Below are positions 1 through 6,615 of a DNA stretch of 28,821 nt, in pieces; positions within the stretch are counted from its first letter, which is position 1, and every line of letters begins with the position of its first letter. This DNA is from Lachnospiraceae bacterium (GTDB lineage Bacteria; Bacillota; Clostridia; Lachnospirales; Lachnospiraceae). The stretch is taken from positions 1,524 through 30,344 of the forward strand of contig JAJPZP010000045.1 of assembly GCA_021204285.1 (NCBI GenBank), read 5' to 3'. The position numbers and the translations under genes were made by a program. A model generated the notes under the pieces. That model worked only from the letters and a program-made list of their open reading frames with translations, did not search any database and was not told where the DNA came from.

Positions 1-549
1 GCCGGTACCGACGCCCGCCACAAAAATGTCCACCTCTCCGTCCGTATCCTTCCAGATCTCCGGGCCGGTCGTTGCTTTATGAACAGCAGGGTTCGCCGGA
101 TTCACAAACTGCCCCGGGATGAAGCTGTCCGGAATCTCCTTCGCGAGTTCATCCGCCTTCGCGATCGCGCCCTTCATGCCCTTTGTGCCATCCGTCAGAA
201 CCAGTTCTGCACCATAAGCTTTCAGGATATTCCTGCGCTCCACACTCATCGTCTCCGGCATCGTCAGGATGATACGGTATCCCTTCGCCGCCGCGATAGC
301 CGCCAGGCCAATCCCGGTATTGCCGGATGTCGGCTCGATAATGACGGAGCCCTCCTTCAGAATGCCTTTCTCCTCCGCGTCCTCGATCATCGCCTTCGCG
401 ATCCGGTCTTTCACGCTGCCCGCCGGATTAAAATACTCAAGCTTTATGAGAAGCCTCGCCTCCAGCCCAAGCGCCTTCGTGAGATTTGCCGGTTCTACGA
501 GCGGAGTGTTGCCGATCAGCCCCAGTGTTCCCGTATAAATGTTTGCCAT
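1..549 (-). CDS. cysK: Cysteine synthase A (O-acetylserine sulfhydrylase), 3' part outside window
   Basis: This cytoplasmic PLP enzyme makes L-cysteine from O-acetylserine and sulfide. The 183 codons present run in frame off the left edge, so about the C-terminal 40 percent is missing (the family is about 300-310 residues). The PLP lysine is K47 in the motif NPAGSVKDR, and the substrate loop TSGNTG lies at residues 74-79. The visible part ends in the glycine-rich VAGVGTG, which is near the phosphate-binding loop. The ATG is preceded by AGGAGGAG at good spacing. A perfect consensus promoter lies about 50 bp upstream, giving a leader of only about 40 nt with no room for a T-box or SAM riboswitch. 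Cystathionine beta-synthase-like paralogues share the fold, but the N-terminal motifs fit CysK best. Confidence 0.95.
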   Translation of the reverse strand, partial: MANIYTGTLGLIGNTPLVEPANLTKALGLEARLLIKLEYFNPAGSVKDRIAKAMIEDAEEKGILKEGSVIIEPTSGNTGIGLAAIAAAKGYRIILTMPETMSVERRNILKAYGAELVLTDGTKGMKGAIAKADELAKEIPDSFIPGQFVNPANPAVHKATTGPEIWKDTDGEVDIFVAGVGTG

Positions 550-595
550 AATGCTCTCCTCCTATTTTCCTACTGGAATAATATGTTTTAAGGGG

Positions 596-624
596 ATTAT
601 ATATCAGCTCTGTACGTTTGTCAA
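596..624 (-). promoter_or_regulatory. Consensus sigma-A promoter of cysK
   Basis: Read on the minus strand, TTGACA (619-624) and TATAAT (596-601) both match the consensus 6 of 6, with an ideal 17-bp spacer. The predicted start of transcription is near 589. The -35 box begins only ten bases past the stop of the upstream hypothetical gene, so cysK can be transcribed alone. No obvious operator palindrome overlaps it. Confidence 0.85.
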
Positions 625-633
625 CCAGAAAAT

Positions 634-930
634 TTAATGGATCCCTTCTTCCGAAATTGCTTCCATGGCGGCGCACAGCAGTGCATATACATAGGGCGCC
701 CCATACACGTTCAGGCTCTTTGGACCGGTCACCTCCTGCGCGCTGTCCTGCATCTTTCTCAAGGCATATTCAAAGGTACTGCGCGTGATTGAGCGTTCCC
801 GTCGGCTGGCGAACAGCTCTCCTCCTTTTATATAATAGGTAAATTCCAACCCCTTTTTCGTATGGAAGCTCTGCCCTTCGTGCTGTAAAAGCCATACCCA
901 CAACGCTTCCCCGGAAGTGATTTCTCCCAT
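634..930 (-). CDS. Small conserved-looking hypothetical protein, 98 aa
   Basis: I do not recognise a named function. The protein is soluble, with no signal peptide or membrane segment. It has a central segment LEFTYYIKGGELFASRRERS followed by ITRSTFEYALRKM and a C-terminal VTGPKSLNVYGAPYVYAL. The alternation of a beta-like pair, an SRRERSITRST turn and a helix has a compact, nucleic-acid-binding look, but this is impression only. The start at 930 is chosen because AGGAGG lies 6 nt upstream; the upstream in-frame ATG at 954 lacks such a site. It sits 10 bp before the cysK promoter on the same strand and diverges from the phosphoesterase gene. I have a sense of having seen similar short clostridial proteins, so I believe the gene is real. 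Confidence 0.7.
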   Translation of the reverse strand: MGEITSGEALWVWLLQHEGQSFHTKKGLEFTYYIKGGELFASRRERSITRSTFEYALRKMQDSAQEVTGPKSLNVYGAPYVYALLCAAMEAISEEGIH

Positions 931-1067
931 CGTACGCCTCCTGGCACTCTCCATCCGGGCGCAGCTGCCCCGCTTTATTCTGTATCAGAAACAGCATATC
1001 ACGTTTCTCCATCTGTTGCACGAATTACCGTGAAATAGAGACAAATATGATCGGTGCGGCACTTCTC

Positions 1068-1097
1068 TTTACTTTTTTACAGCTTCTGTGATATAGT
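1068..1097 (+). promoter_or_regulatory. Putative promoter of the phosphoesterase gene
   Basis: TTTACT (1068-1073) and TATAGT (1092-1097) are separated by 18 bp. Transcription would start near 1104, about 44 nt before the ATG. The match is moderate (4 of 6 and 5 of 6). Confidence 0.5.
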
Positions 1098-1147
1098 ACA
1101 TTCACAGGCAGAAGCCTGGACAGACTGGGAATCATGGAGAATCAATT

Positions 1148-2518
1148 ATGAAAAAGAAAATACATGTATGGCTGATAACATTGATCACGATTTTATCGCT
1201 GGCGGCCTGCGGCAGTGCAGGCGCCGAGGAAACGGACTCTGCGGACAACAGTGCACAGACGGAGGCGACGGAAGACGAGGAGGAGGCTGCCCCGGAACCG
1301 GGCGAGGAATCCTGGAGCACAGCTCCGGAATATTCCGCCACACTGATCACGACCACCTCCATCCGCTGGCTCTCCGTTACGGTCGGTGCGGAGGAGGACG
1401 AGGTAAATCTGACCTGGTATTCCCCCTCGGCGGAAAGCGGACAGGTCCTGTGGACCACAGCGGATGATGAAGACTTTGAAAGCGCGCAGACATTTGACGC
1501 CGTTTCAACATTTGCCTCGGAAGTCACATCCGGCTATTATATCAACCGTGCAACCGTAAGCGGTCTCACTGCAGAGACCGATTATATTTATAAGGTGGGA
1601 AATGAGGACGGCATGTCCCCGGCCTACAGCTATACGACGCCCGCTTACTCGGACAGCTTCCGTTTCACCGTAATCGGTGACCCGCAGCTCGGCAAACCGG
1701 TCGATGAGCTGGACAACCAGAAGACTACCTTCAAGCGCGTGCTGAACAAGATCAAGTATCATTTTGCGGACACGAGCTTTCTGGTGTCGCTCGGCGACCA
1801 GGTCAACGATTTTGACGACACCGAGCAGTATGATGCGTTTCTGAACCAGGCCGCGCTGTACAGCCTTTCGCTCGTCCCGGTCAAGGGAAACCACGAGATC
1901 GGCGGTTCCCAGTATTCCGAACACTACGATCTGCCGAACCAGACACAGTATGGCACCTGTGACGACGAAAGCGACGGCGACTTCTGGTTCGTGCGCGGAA
2001 ACGCGCTCTTCCTCGTGCTCGACCTCATGGACGCGGAGAAATGGGGCGAACACGAGCAGTTTATCGCCGAGGCCTGCGAGACGAACCCCGACGTAAGCTG
2101 GCGGATCATCCTCTGTCACTATTCCCCATACAACTCCTACGAGGACTACATGGAGAATGCCGCCAACATTCGCCCCTACTTCCTGTCCTTCACAGACGCC
2201 TACGATATCGACCTCGTGCTGACCGGTCACGACCACGCCTACAGCCGCTCGAATTTCATTCAGTCGGATGGAAGTTATCTCGAGTACGAGAGTCCCGCCG
2301 TCAACCCGGAGGGAACAATGTATGTGACGCTGAACTCCTCAAGCGGCAGCCTGTATCACCGCCCATCTGCACAGAATGAAATTGCCTTCAGCGAGTACCG
2401 CGAGGCGCCGGAGGTCACGGACGTGCAGGTCACGCCGACCACGCTGACCATCACGACCTATGAAGCGGAGACGTGGGAGATCGTGGATAGCTTTGAGATT
2501 CAGAAGAGTGACAACTGA
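1148..2518 (+). CDS. Lipoprotein metallophosphoesterase, purple-acid-phosphatase type
   Basis: This is an exported phosphoesterase of 456 residues, likely anchored to the outer face of the membrane through lipidated C21 (lipobox LAAC after a short hydrophobic signal). An acidic linker (about 25-60) leads to a fibronectin/purple-acid-phosphatase N-terminal domain (about 65-165) and then a calcineurin-like catalytic domain. The metal-binding blocks are in the right order: GDPQ near 178, GDQVND near 216, GNHE near 246, CHYSPY near 322 and GHDH near 359. The first block has Gln where many members have His (GDxH), a variant I believe occurs in bacterial members. The gene is monocistronic: its own promoter is upstream and a bidirectional terminator follows the stop. 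The ATG has GGAG about 9 nt upstream. The natural substrate cannot be told; phosphate scavenging or nucleotide hydrolysis are possible. Confidence 0.9.
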   Translation: MKKKIHVWLITLITILSLAACGSAGAEETDSADNSAQTEATEDEEEAAPEPGEESWSTAPEYSATLITTTSIRWLSVTVGAEEDEVNLTWYSPSAESGQVLWTTADDEDFESAQTFDAVSTFASEVTSGYYINRATVSGLTAETDYIYKVGNEDGMSPAYSYTTPAYSDSFRFTVIGDPQLGKPVDELDNQKTTFKRVLNKIKYHFADTSFLVSLGDQVNDFDDTEQYDAFLNQAALYSLSLVPVKGNHEIGGSQYSEHYDLPNQTQYGTCDDESDGDFWFVRGNALFLVLDLMDAEKWGEHEQFIAEACETNPDVSWRIILCHYSPYNSYEDYMENAANIRPYFLSFTDAYDIDLVLTGHDHAYSRSNFIQSDGSYLEYESPAVNPEGTMYVTLNSSSGSLYHRPSAQNEIAFSEYREAPEVTDVQVTPTTLTITTYEAETWEIVDSFEIQKSDN

Positions 2519-2523
2519 TTGAA

Positions 2524-2567
2524 AAAGCGGGAGAGCGCCGTATTCTCATACGTAGCCTTCCCGCTTT
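2524..2567. terminator. Bidirectional intrinsic terminator between convergent genes
   Basis: AAAGCGGGA (2524-2532) pairs perfectly with TCCCGCTTT (2559-2567). T-rich sequence follows the stem on the plus strand, and the minus strand reads TTTTC after it. It ends both the phosphoesterase transcript and the gtrA-end of the polysaccharide cluster, which converge here with 55 bp between the stops. Confidence 0.75.
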
Positions 2568-2573
2568 CTTTTC

Positions 2574-2960
2574 TCAGTGCTTCTCGATGAAAATCTTCCG
2601 CGTGATGAAGTTGTAGACCATCACGATCGCCGTCGCGCCGATCTTCGAGATCATGTAGTGGATACCCAGCAGATCCGTTGCCAGCCACATGCAGAGCTCA
2701 TTAATACCGAGTCCGATCACACTCAGGATCACAAATACAATAAATTCTTTGATCTTATTTTTCTTCTTGTCCGTCTCGAAGACAAAAGTGATGCTCAGGA
2801 TATAATTCACAACCACCGATACAGTGAAGGAGATCCCGCTGGAGATCAGGTAATTAATCCCCCCAACCTCCGTCAGCAGCACCATGATCCCATAGTCAAT
2901 AAAGAAGCACAGAAAGCCTACAAATCCAAAGCGAATCATCTGTCCCAGTAATTTTCTCAT
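2574..2960 (-). CDS. GtrA family membrane protein
   Basis: This 128-residue protein has four predicted membrane helices (about 8-30, 35-58, 72-92 and 98-120) and the GtrA-family pattern IRFGFVGFLCFFIDYG at the N-terminus. Family members are thought to move or present polyprenyl-linked sugars used to decorate surface glycans. I choose the ATG at 2960, with GGAGAA 8 nt upstream; it starts 4 nt after the stop of the SGNH hydrolase gene. A longer start at 2993 would overlap that gene and has no better ribosome site. It is the last gene of the minus-strand polysaccharide cluster and is followed by the bidirectional terminator. Together with the neighbouring glycosyltransferase it suggests side-chain modification of the exported polymer. 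Confidence 0.88.
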   Translation of the reverse strand: MRKLLGQMIRFGFVGFLCFFIDYGIMVLLTEVGGINYLISSGISFTVSVVVNYILSITFVFETDKKKNKIKEFIVFVILSVIGLGINELCMWLATDLLGIHYMISKIGATAIVMVYNFITRKIFIEKH

Positions 2961-2964
2961 TTTT

Positions 2965-4194
2965 TTAATTCTCCCATTCTGCTTTTGTTCCACAGATCAC
3001 ACTGTACAGACAGTCCGCGATCTGCTGATAGCCCGCGCTGTTCGGATGCACGGCATTGTCCGGCACCTCGATCGTCTCGTCCGAGTGCGGATTCACCGTC
3101 TCAGTCGTGGTATTGAAATTGTTCTCGCTGTCATGGCAGATCGCCGCCGGCACGAAATAAAGATTGTCCTCGTCCTTCAGTGTCTCCTCAAGATAGGTCA
3201 TCAGATAAAAGACTTTCTGATCCTCCTCATATTTGTAGCGGTCTCCGTAGAGCGCATAGCCGTCCGAATTACTCCAGGATCCGATCCCGTCCTGGTTCGC
3301 CGGATAGATCGTGTGGACCAGATAGATCGGCAGATCCGGATCGGTTTCATGAATATTTTCCACAATCGCGATGATATTGTCGCCATTTGGCACCGGATCG
3401 GTATCGATTCCGTTCGTCCCGAGAAAAATCTCGACCGCATCCGGAACAAATCCTGTCGTCTCCTTATAGTAAGCCCAGTCGAAGCTTTCGGTTTCTTCAT
3501 TGTAGAACGGCTGCACCTCTTCCTCCGGCTCATCCTGCGTATAGGGCGTAGCGGCCAGATAATCCGCCGCGGAAAAGCCTCTGCGCGCCTCGGTGAGGGA
3601 GCCTCCCACGCCGCGGGTACCCATATAAATAATCTCATTATCCGTCAGCTCGTTCAGCCGCTCATAGGTTGCCGTGTCGCAGGAGAGACTGTCACCGATG
3701 GTCAGCAGGGAGAAACTGTTTTCCTCCCCCTCCAGCGCCGCCACAATCTTCAGCGTCGTAGACGCAGTCGCCACCTGTGTACCGTTGTCATCAAAAATGG
3801 TAAAAATCAGCTGATAGTCCCCGATCAGCTTTTCCGTACCCGTGATCGAAAACTTCCGCGACATGTTTTTACCGACCGCACAGGTCCATTTTACATTATA
3901 ATCCTCAATCCGCGTCCCGAGAGACGACACCTGACTGTTGTAGAGCTCGATCGTCACGCCCGTAGCCACATAGATCTCATCCGGAAGGAACAGCTCGACA
4001 CTGGCGTAGAGTCCCTCATCGTTCTGCACAACACCCTTTGCCTCGAGCTGTTCTTCAAGCTCACTCACCTCATACTCCCTGGCCAGCTCATGCACCACAA
4101 GCACCGCACCAAGAAAGATACAGCAAATGCTCAGCGCGATAATCGCGCTGCGATACGCACTCCTTATCACCTTTTCCCGTTCTGCTCTCTTCAT
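2965..4194 (-). CDS. Membrane-anchored SGNH/GDSL-type hydrolase
   Basis: This is a 409-residue type II membrane protein: a basic N-terminus, one hydrophobic segment (about 16-35) and then an extracytoplasmic part. A beta-rich region (about 60-155) precedes the SGNH esterase domain. Block I is IGDSLS with nucleophile S169, block III is GTNG at 259-262, and block V is DNAVHP with D379 and H383 completing the triad. Such enzymes add or remove O-acetyl groups on wall glycans. It lies between a glycosyltransferase (9 nt upstream) and gtrA, so modification of the polysaccharide made by this cluster is the natural guess. AGAGGAG precedes the ATG. The exact ester substrate is unknown; a lipase or peptidoglycan esterase cannot be excluded. 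Confidence 0.87.
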   Translation of the reverse strand: MKRAEREKVIRSAYRSAIIALSICCIFLGAVLVVHELAREYEVSELEEQLEAKGVVQNDEGLYASVELFLPDEIYVATGVTIELYNSQVSSLGTRIEDYNVKWTCAVGKNMSRKFSITGTEKLIGDYQLIFTIFDDNGTQVATASTTLKIVAALEGEENSFSLLTIGDSLSCDTATYERLNELTDNEIIYMGTRGVGGSLTEARRGFSAADYLAATPYTQDEPEEEVQPFYNEETESFDWAYYKETTGFVPDAVEIFLGTNGIDTDPVPNGDNIIAIVENIHETDPDLPIYLVHTIYPANQDGIGSWSNSDGYALYGDRYKYEEDQKVFYLMTYLEETLKDEDNLYFVPAAICHDSENNFNTTTETVNPHSDETIEVPDNAVHPNSAGYQQIADCLYSVICGTKAEWEN

Positions 4195-4203
4195 GGCTCT
4201 CCT

Positions 4204-6096
4204 CTAAAAACGCAGGGTGAAATCCGAATAATCCAGCGAGAAATTCGGATTGTAATACGGATCGCCCGCTTCCAGGATTTCTTTCCATTTCCCGCGAAAA
4301 TGCTCGCACTCCTTCTCATAACGGCGGAGCTTCTCGCCCTCCTCGAGGCCCCTTGTCTTCGACTCGTAGTGATAGAGTTCCGCAAAAGGCGTGAAGATAT
4401 TGAGATATCCCTTCTCCCTGATCTTCAGGCAGAAGTCCACGTCGTTCAGCGAGATCGTAAAGCTCTCATCCAGTCCGCCGACCTCATCGTAGATCTGCCG
4501 CGACACGAGCAGACAGGCTGCCGTCACTGCACTCACATCCTGTGCATAGCACAGCCTCCCCATATAGCCAAGGTGCTCACGCGGCATTTTATAATGCGTG
4601 TGCCCGGCAGAGCGATGCGCCCCCAGGCCGAGAACCACGCCCGCATGCTGGATCGTATTGTCCACGTAGTAGAGCTTCGCCCCGACCGCACCGACATCCT
4701 TACGCTGCGCGTACATCAACATCTGTTCCATCCAGTCCGGCGTGATCACCTCTGTATCATTGTTCAGGAAGAGCAGATATTCGCCCTTCGCAAAGCCAAC
4801 GCCGAAGTTATTAATCTTCGAGTAGTTAAACTCACCCTCCCAGGTGACGACGCGCACACGCGCGTCCGCCTTCAGCTCCTCATAGTAATCAAAAATACTC
4901 TGCTCCATGCTGTTATTTTCAATCACAATAATCTCGTAATCCTTCCAGCTCGATCGCTCCGTGATCGACGAGATACAGCGGCGCAGGTCGGTCACATGAT
5001 CCTTATTCGGAATCAGAATGCTGATCAGCGGCGTCCCCGTGATCGGATATTTGATCTGGAAAATGGTCGGGAAAGCCCGCGTGCTCTCAACCTCCACCTC
5101 CATGCCATAGTAATCCCTCATATGATCGTGCACGGCGCGCTTCGCCGCATCAATCGCGTAGGTTTTCGCTCCGATATCCGCCGCCACAGAATTCGGATGC
5201 GAGCGCCAGTAATACAGTATCTTCGGAATATGCTGTACGTTTCTGGCTTCCTCTGTCAGCCGCAGGATCATGTCATGATCCTGGCTGCCATCGTACTCCG
5301 GCCGGAACAGGCCTGTCCTTTCAAGCAGTTTCGCGTCGAAGACAGAGAAATGGCAGATATAATTGTTCGCGCGCAGATTGTCCGGTGAATAATCCGGTTT
5401 AAAGTGCATCACGATAATATGGTCGAGATCCGGCGACTCGAAGGTCAGCTCATCCGTATAGACGTAGTCCGCGTCCTTCTCACAGATCACCTTCATGCAC
5501 TCATAGAGCGCGCTCGGATGCAGGATATCATCATGATCAAACAGACCGATAAACTCTCCCGTCGCCATCGCAAAGCAGGCATTCGTATTTCCGGAAATGC
5601 CCAGATTCTTCTCGAGCTTCTGATACCGGATCCGATTATCCGACTTCTGGTATTCCGCACAGATGCGCCCCACCTCCGGATGCTTTTCGTCGCTGCCGTC
5701 CGCAAGGCACAACTCCCAGTTCCGGTAAGTCTGCGCCTGCACCGACTCAATCATCTCCCGCAGGAAGCGCTCCGGCGTATTGTACAGCGGCACGAGCACA
5801 CTGAACCGGATACTCCGCGGAAAGACGCATTCCTCCTCGCGCTTTCTCTGCTCTGCGTCCGGGAAGCTCTTCGTCCCGAAGTCGACGCGCTTTGCAGCCT
5901 CACCGCGCTTCTGCCGCCAGCGCCGGTAGACGCCGCGCACGCCGCCGTAGTGGATATACGCCGCGTGCAGCCTCTGAAAGAAATGCACGACCTCCCGCAG
6001 CGGCTTCGAAAGCTTCCAGTACCAGGTGCCGCGCACCCGATCGAAGCGCTTGTCGCGGTACTCCGGCAGATCCGTCTGATTGGTCTCTTTACTCAT
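4204..6096 (-). CDS. Two-domain family 2 glycosyltransferase
   Basis: This 630-residue cytoplasmic enzyme has no membrane segments. After a basic N-terminal extension (1-95) come two GT-A domains. The first (about 97-330) opens FSVLVPLYNTPERFL and has DHDD at 187-190. The second (about 355-600) opens LISILIPNKD, has NNDTE at 445-449 and a likely acceptor-site block NDVDFCLKIREKGY near 553. Each carries an acidic metal-binding motif, so both may be active, building a disaccharide repeat or adding two different sugars. With rmlC in the same cluster, rhamnose is a plausible donor, but the sugar cannot be read from sequence. The ATG has AGGAGAG upstream. The gene is separated from the methyltransferase/kinase gene by a 460-bp palindromic repeat. 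Confidence 0.93.
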   Translation of the reverse strand: MSKETNQTDLPEYRDKRFDRVRGTWYWKLSKPLREVVHFFQRLHAAYIHYGGVRGVYRRWRQKRGEAAKRVDFGTKSFPDAEQRKREEECVFPRSIRFSVLVPLYNTPERFLREMIESVQAQTYRNWELCLADGSDEKHPEVGRICAEYQKSDNRIRYQKLEKNLGISGNTNACFAMATGEFIGLFDHDDILHPSALYECMKVICEKDADYVYTDELTFESPDLDHIIVMHFKPDYSPDNLRANNYICHFSVFDAKLLERTGLFRPEYDGSQDHDMILRLTEEARNVQHIPKILYYWRSHPNSVAADIGAKTYAIDAAKRAVHDHMRDYYGMEVEVESTRAFPTIFQIKYPITGTPLISILIPNKDHVTDLRRCISSITERSSWKDYEIIVIENNSMEQSIFDYYEELKADARVRVVTWEGEFNYSKINNFGVGFAKGEYLLFLNNDTEVITPDWMEQMLMYAQRKDVGAVGAKLYYVDNTIQHAGVVLGLGAHRSAGHTHYKMPREHLGYMGRLCYAQDVSAVTAACLLVSRQIYDEVGGLDESFTISLNDVDFCLKIREKGYLNIFTPFAELYHYESKTRGLEEGEKLRRYEKECEHFRGKWKEILEAGDPYYNPNFSLDYSDFTLRF

Positions 6097-6143
6097 GATT
6101 CTCTCCTACAGTTACTTGTCTCAGGCCGTTCACTCTCGTGGAA

Positions 6144-6263
6144 CACCGGCCGCCTGTGCCGGACCGATATCTATATGCGGACCCGCTTCCGCTCAGCGTC
6201 TCGAAACACCGACCGCCTACCCCGAGGACTTGTCTGTATGCGGACCCGCTCCCGCTCAGCGTC
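6144..6263. repeat. Tandem direct duplication, 63-bp period
   Basis: Bases 6144-6200 recur at 6207-6263. The last 27 bases of each copy (6174-6200 and 6237-6263) differ at one position only. This duplication affects only the left arm of the palindrome, which explains why the outer arms are centred near 6354 while the inner elements are centred near 6389. Confidence 0.85.
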
Positions 6264-6357
6264 GGGCTGCAGCGGTACTAAACTCAGTCTGCGCCTGTCG
6301 GCTTGACTTCGTTAAGTGCCGGCGCCCGCCGATGGTCCGGATACAGACAAGTTCTCG
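6223..6357 (+). repeat. MITE-like element copy 1 with 24-bp terminal inverted repeats
   Basis: The ends 6223-6246 and 6334-6357 are inverted repeats of each other with two mismatches. The interior carries GGGCTGCAGCGG and CCGGCGCCCG. There is no coding capacity for a transposase and no clear target-site duplication. The alternative is a structured RNA element. Confidence 0.7.
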
Positions 6358-6419
6358 GCGCAGGCTGGGTATTGGCAAGGGGGCAGCAAGCCCGTCTATC
6401 GTCACTGCGTAGCCCGGCT

Positions 6420-6555
6420 CGGATACATTTCTGTATGAGGACCGTTGTCGGGCGCCGGTACTTGGCGAAGCCGAGCCCATCGGGCGAGAGCTGAGCCTTA
6501 GTTCCGCTGCAGCCCGACCCGAGCGAAAGCGGGTCCTCGTACAGATGTGTATCCG
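6420..6555 (-). repeat. MITE-like element copy 2, inverted relative to copy 1
   Basis: The ends 6420-6443 and 6532-6555 are inverted repeats of about 24 bp. Read on the minus strand, the interior aligns with copy 1, sharing GGGCTGCAGCGG, the block TTCGCCAAGTACCGGCGCCC (TTCGTTAAGTGCCGGCGCCC in copy 1) and the spacing between them. Divergence between copies is clear but both ends and core are kept. Confidence 0.7.
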
Positions 6556-6615
6556 AACCGGGCGGCCGGGGTCAATGAACGGCTCGCGACCTCGGTCGGT
6601 CGGGGCTAACGAGGG

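Larger units (their letters stand above)
6125..6583. repeat. Long imperfect palindrome of repeated elements
   Basis: This is the only gene-free stretch over 300 bases. It contains two inverted copies of one element (6223-6357 and 6420-6555) plus a partial extra copy on the left. The outermost arms also pair: GCCGTTCA (6125-6132) with TGAACGGC (6576-6583), and CCGGCCGCC (6146-6154) with GGCGGCCGG (6561-6569). About 60 bp of unique sequence (about 6360-6418) forms the centre. The region is G+C rich. Short open frames across it look like by-products of the symmetry: they overlap on both strands and none has a recognisable domain. It could fold as a large cruciform in DNA or as long hairpins in the operon transcript. 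Confidence 0.85.

Noticed and set aside
3046-5388. 780-codon plus-strand open frame
   Set aside because: It lies antisense to the SGNH hydrolase and glycosyltransferase genes, has no recognisable domain and is rich in Arg, His and Ile as expected from the reverse complement of G+C-rich codons.
6144-6263. CRISPR array
   Set aside because: Only two direct copies with a 63-bp period, no regular unique spacers and no cas genes.
6080-6494. Overlapping short frames on both strands in the palindromic region
   Set aside because: They arise from the inverted repeats themselves, resemble one another only because of the symmetry, and have no convincing ribosome sites.
6223-6555. Insertion sequence
   Set aside because: The elements have terminal inverted repeats but no transposase and no visible target duplication, so I call them repeats only.
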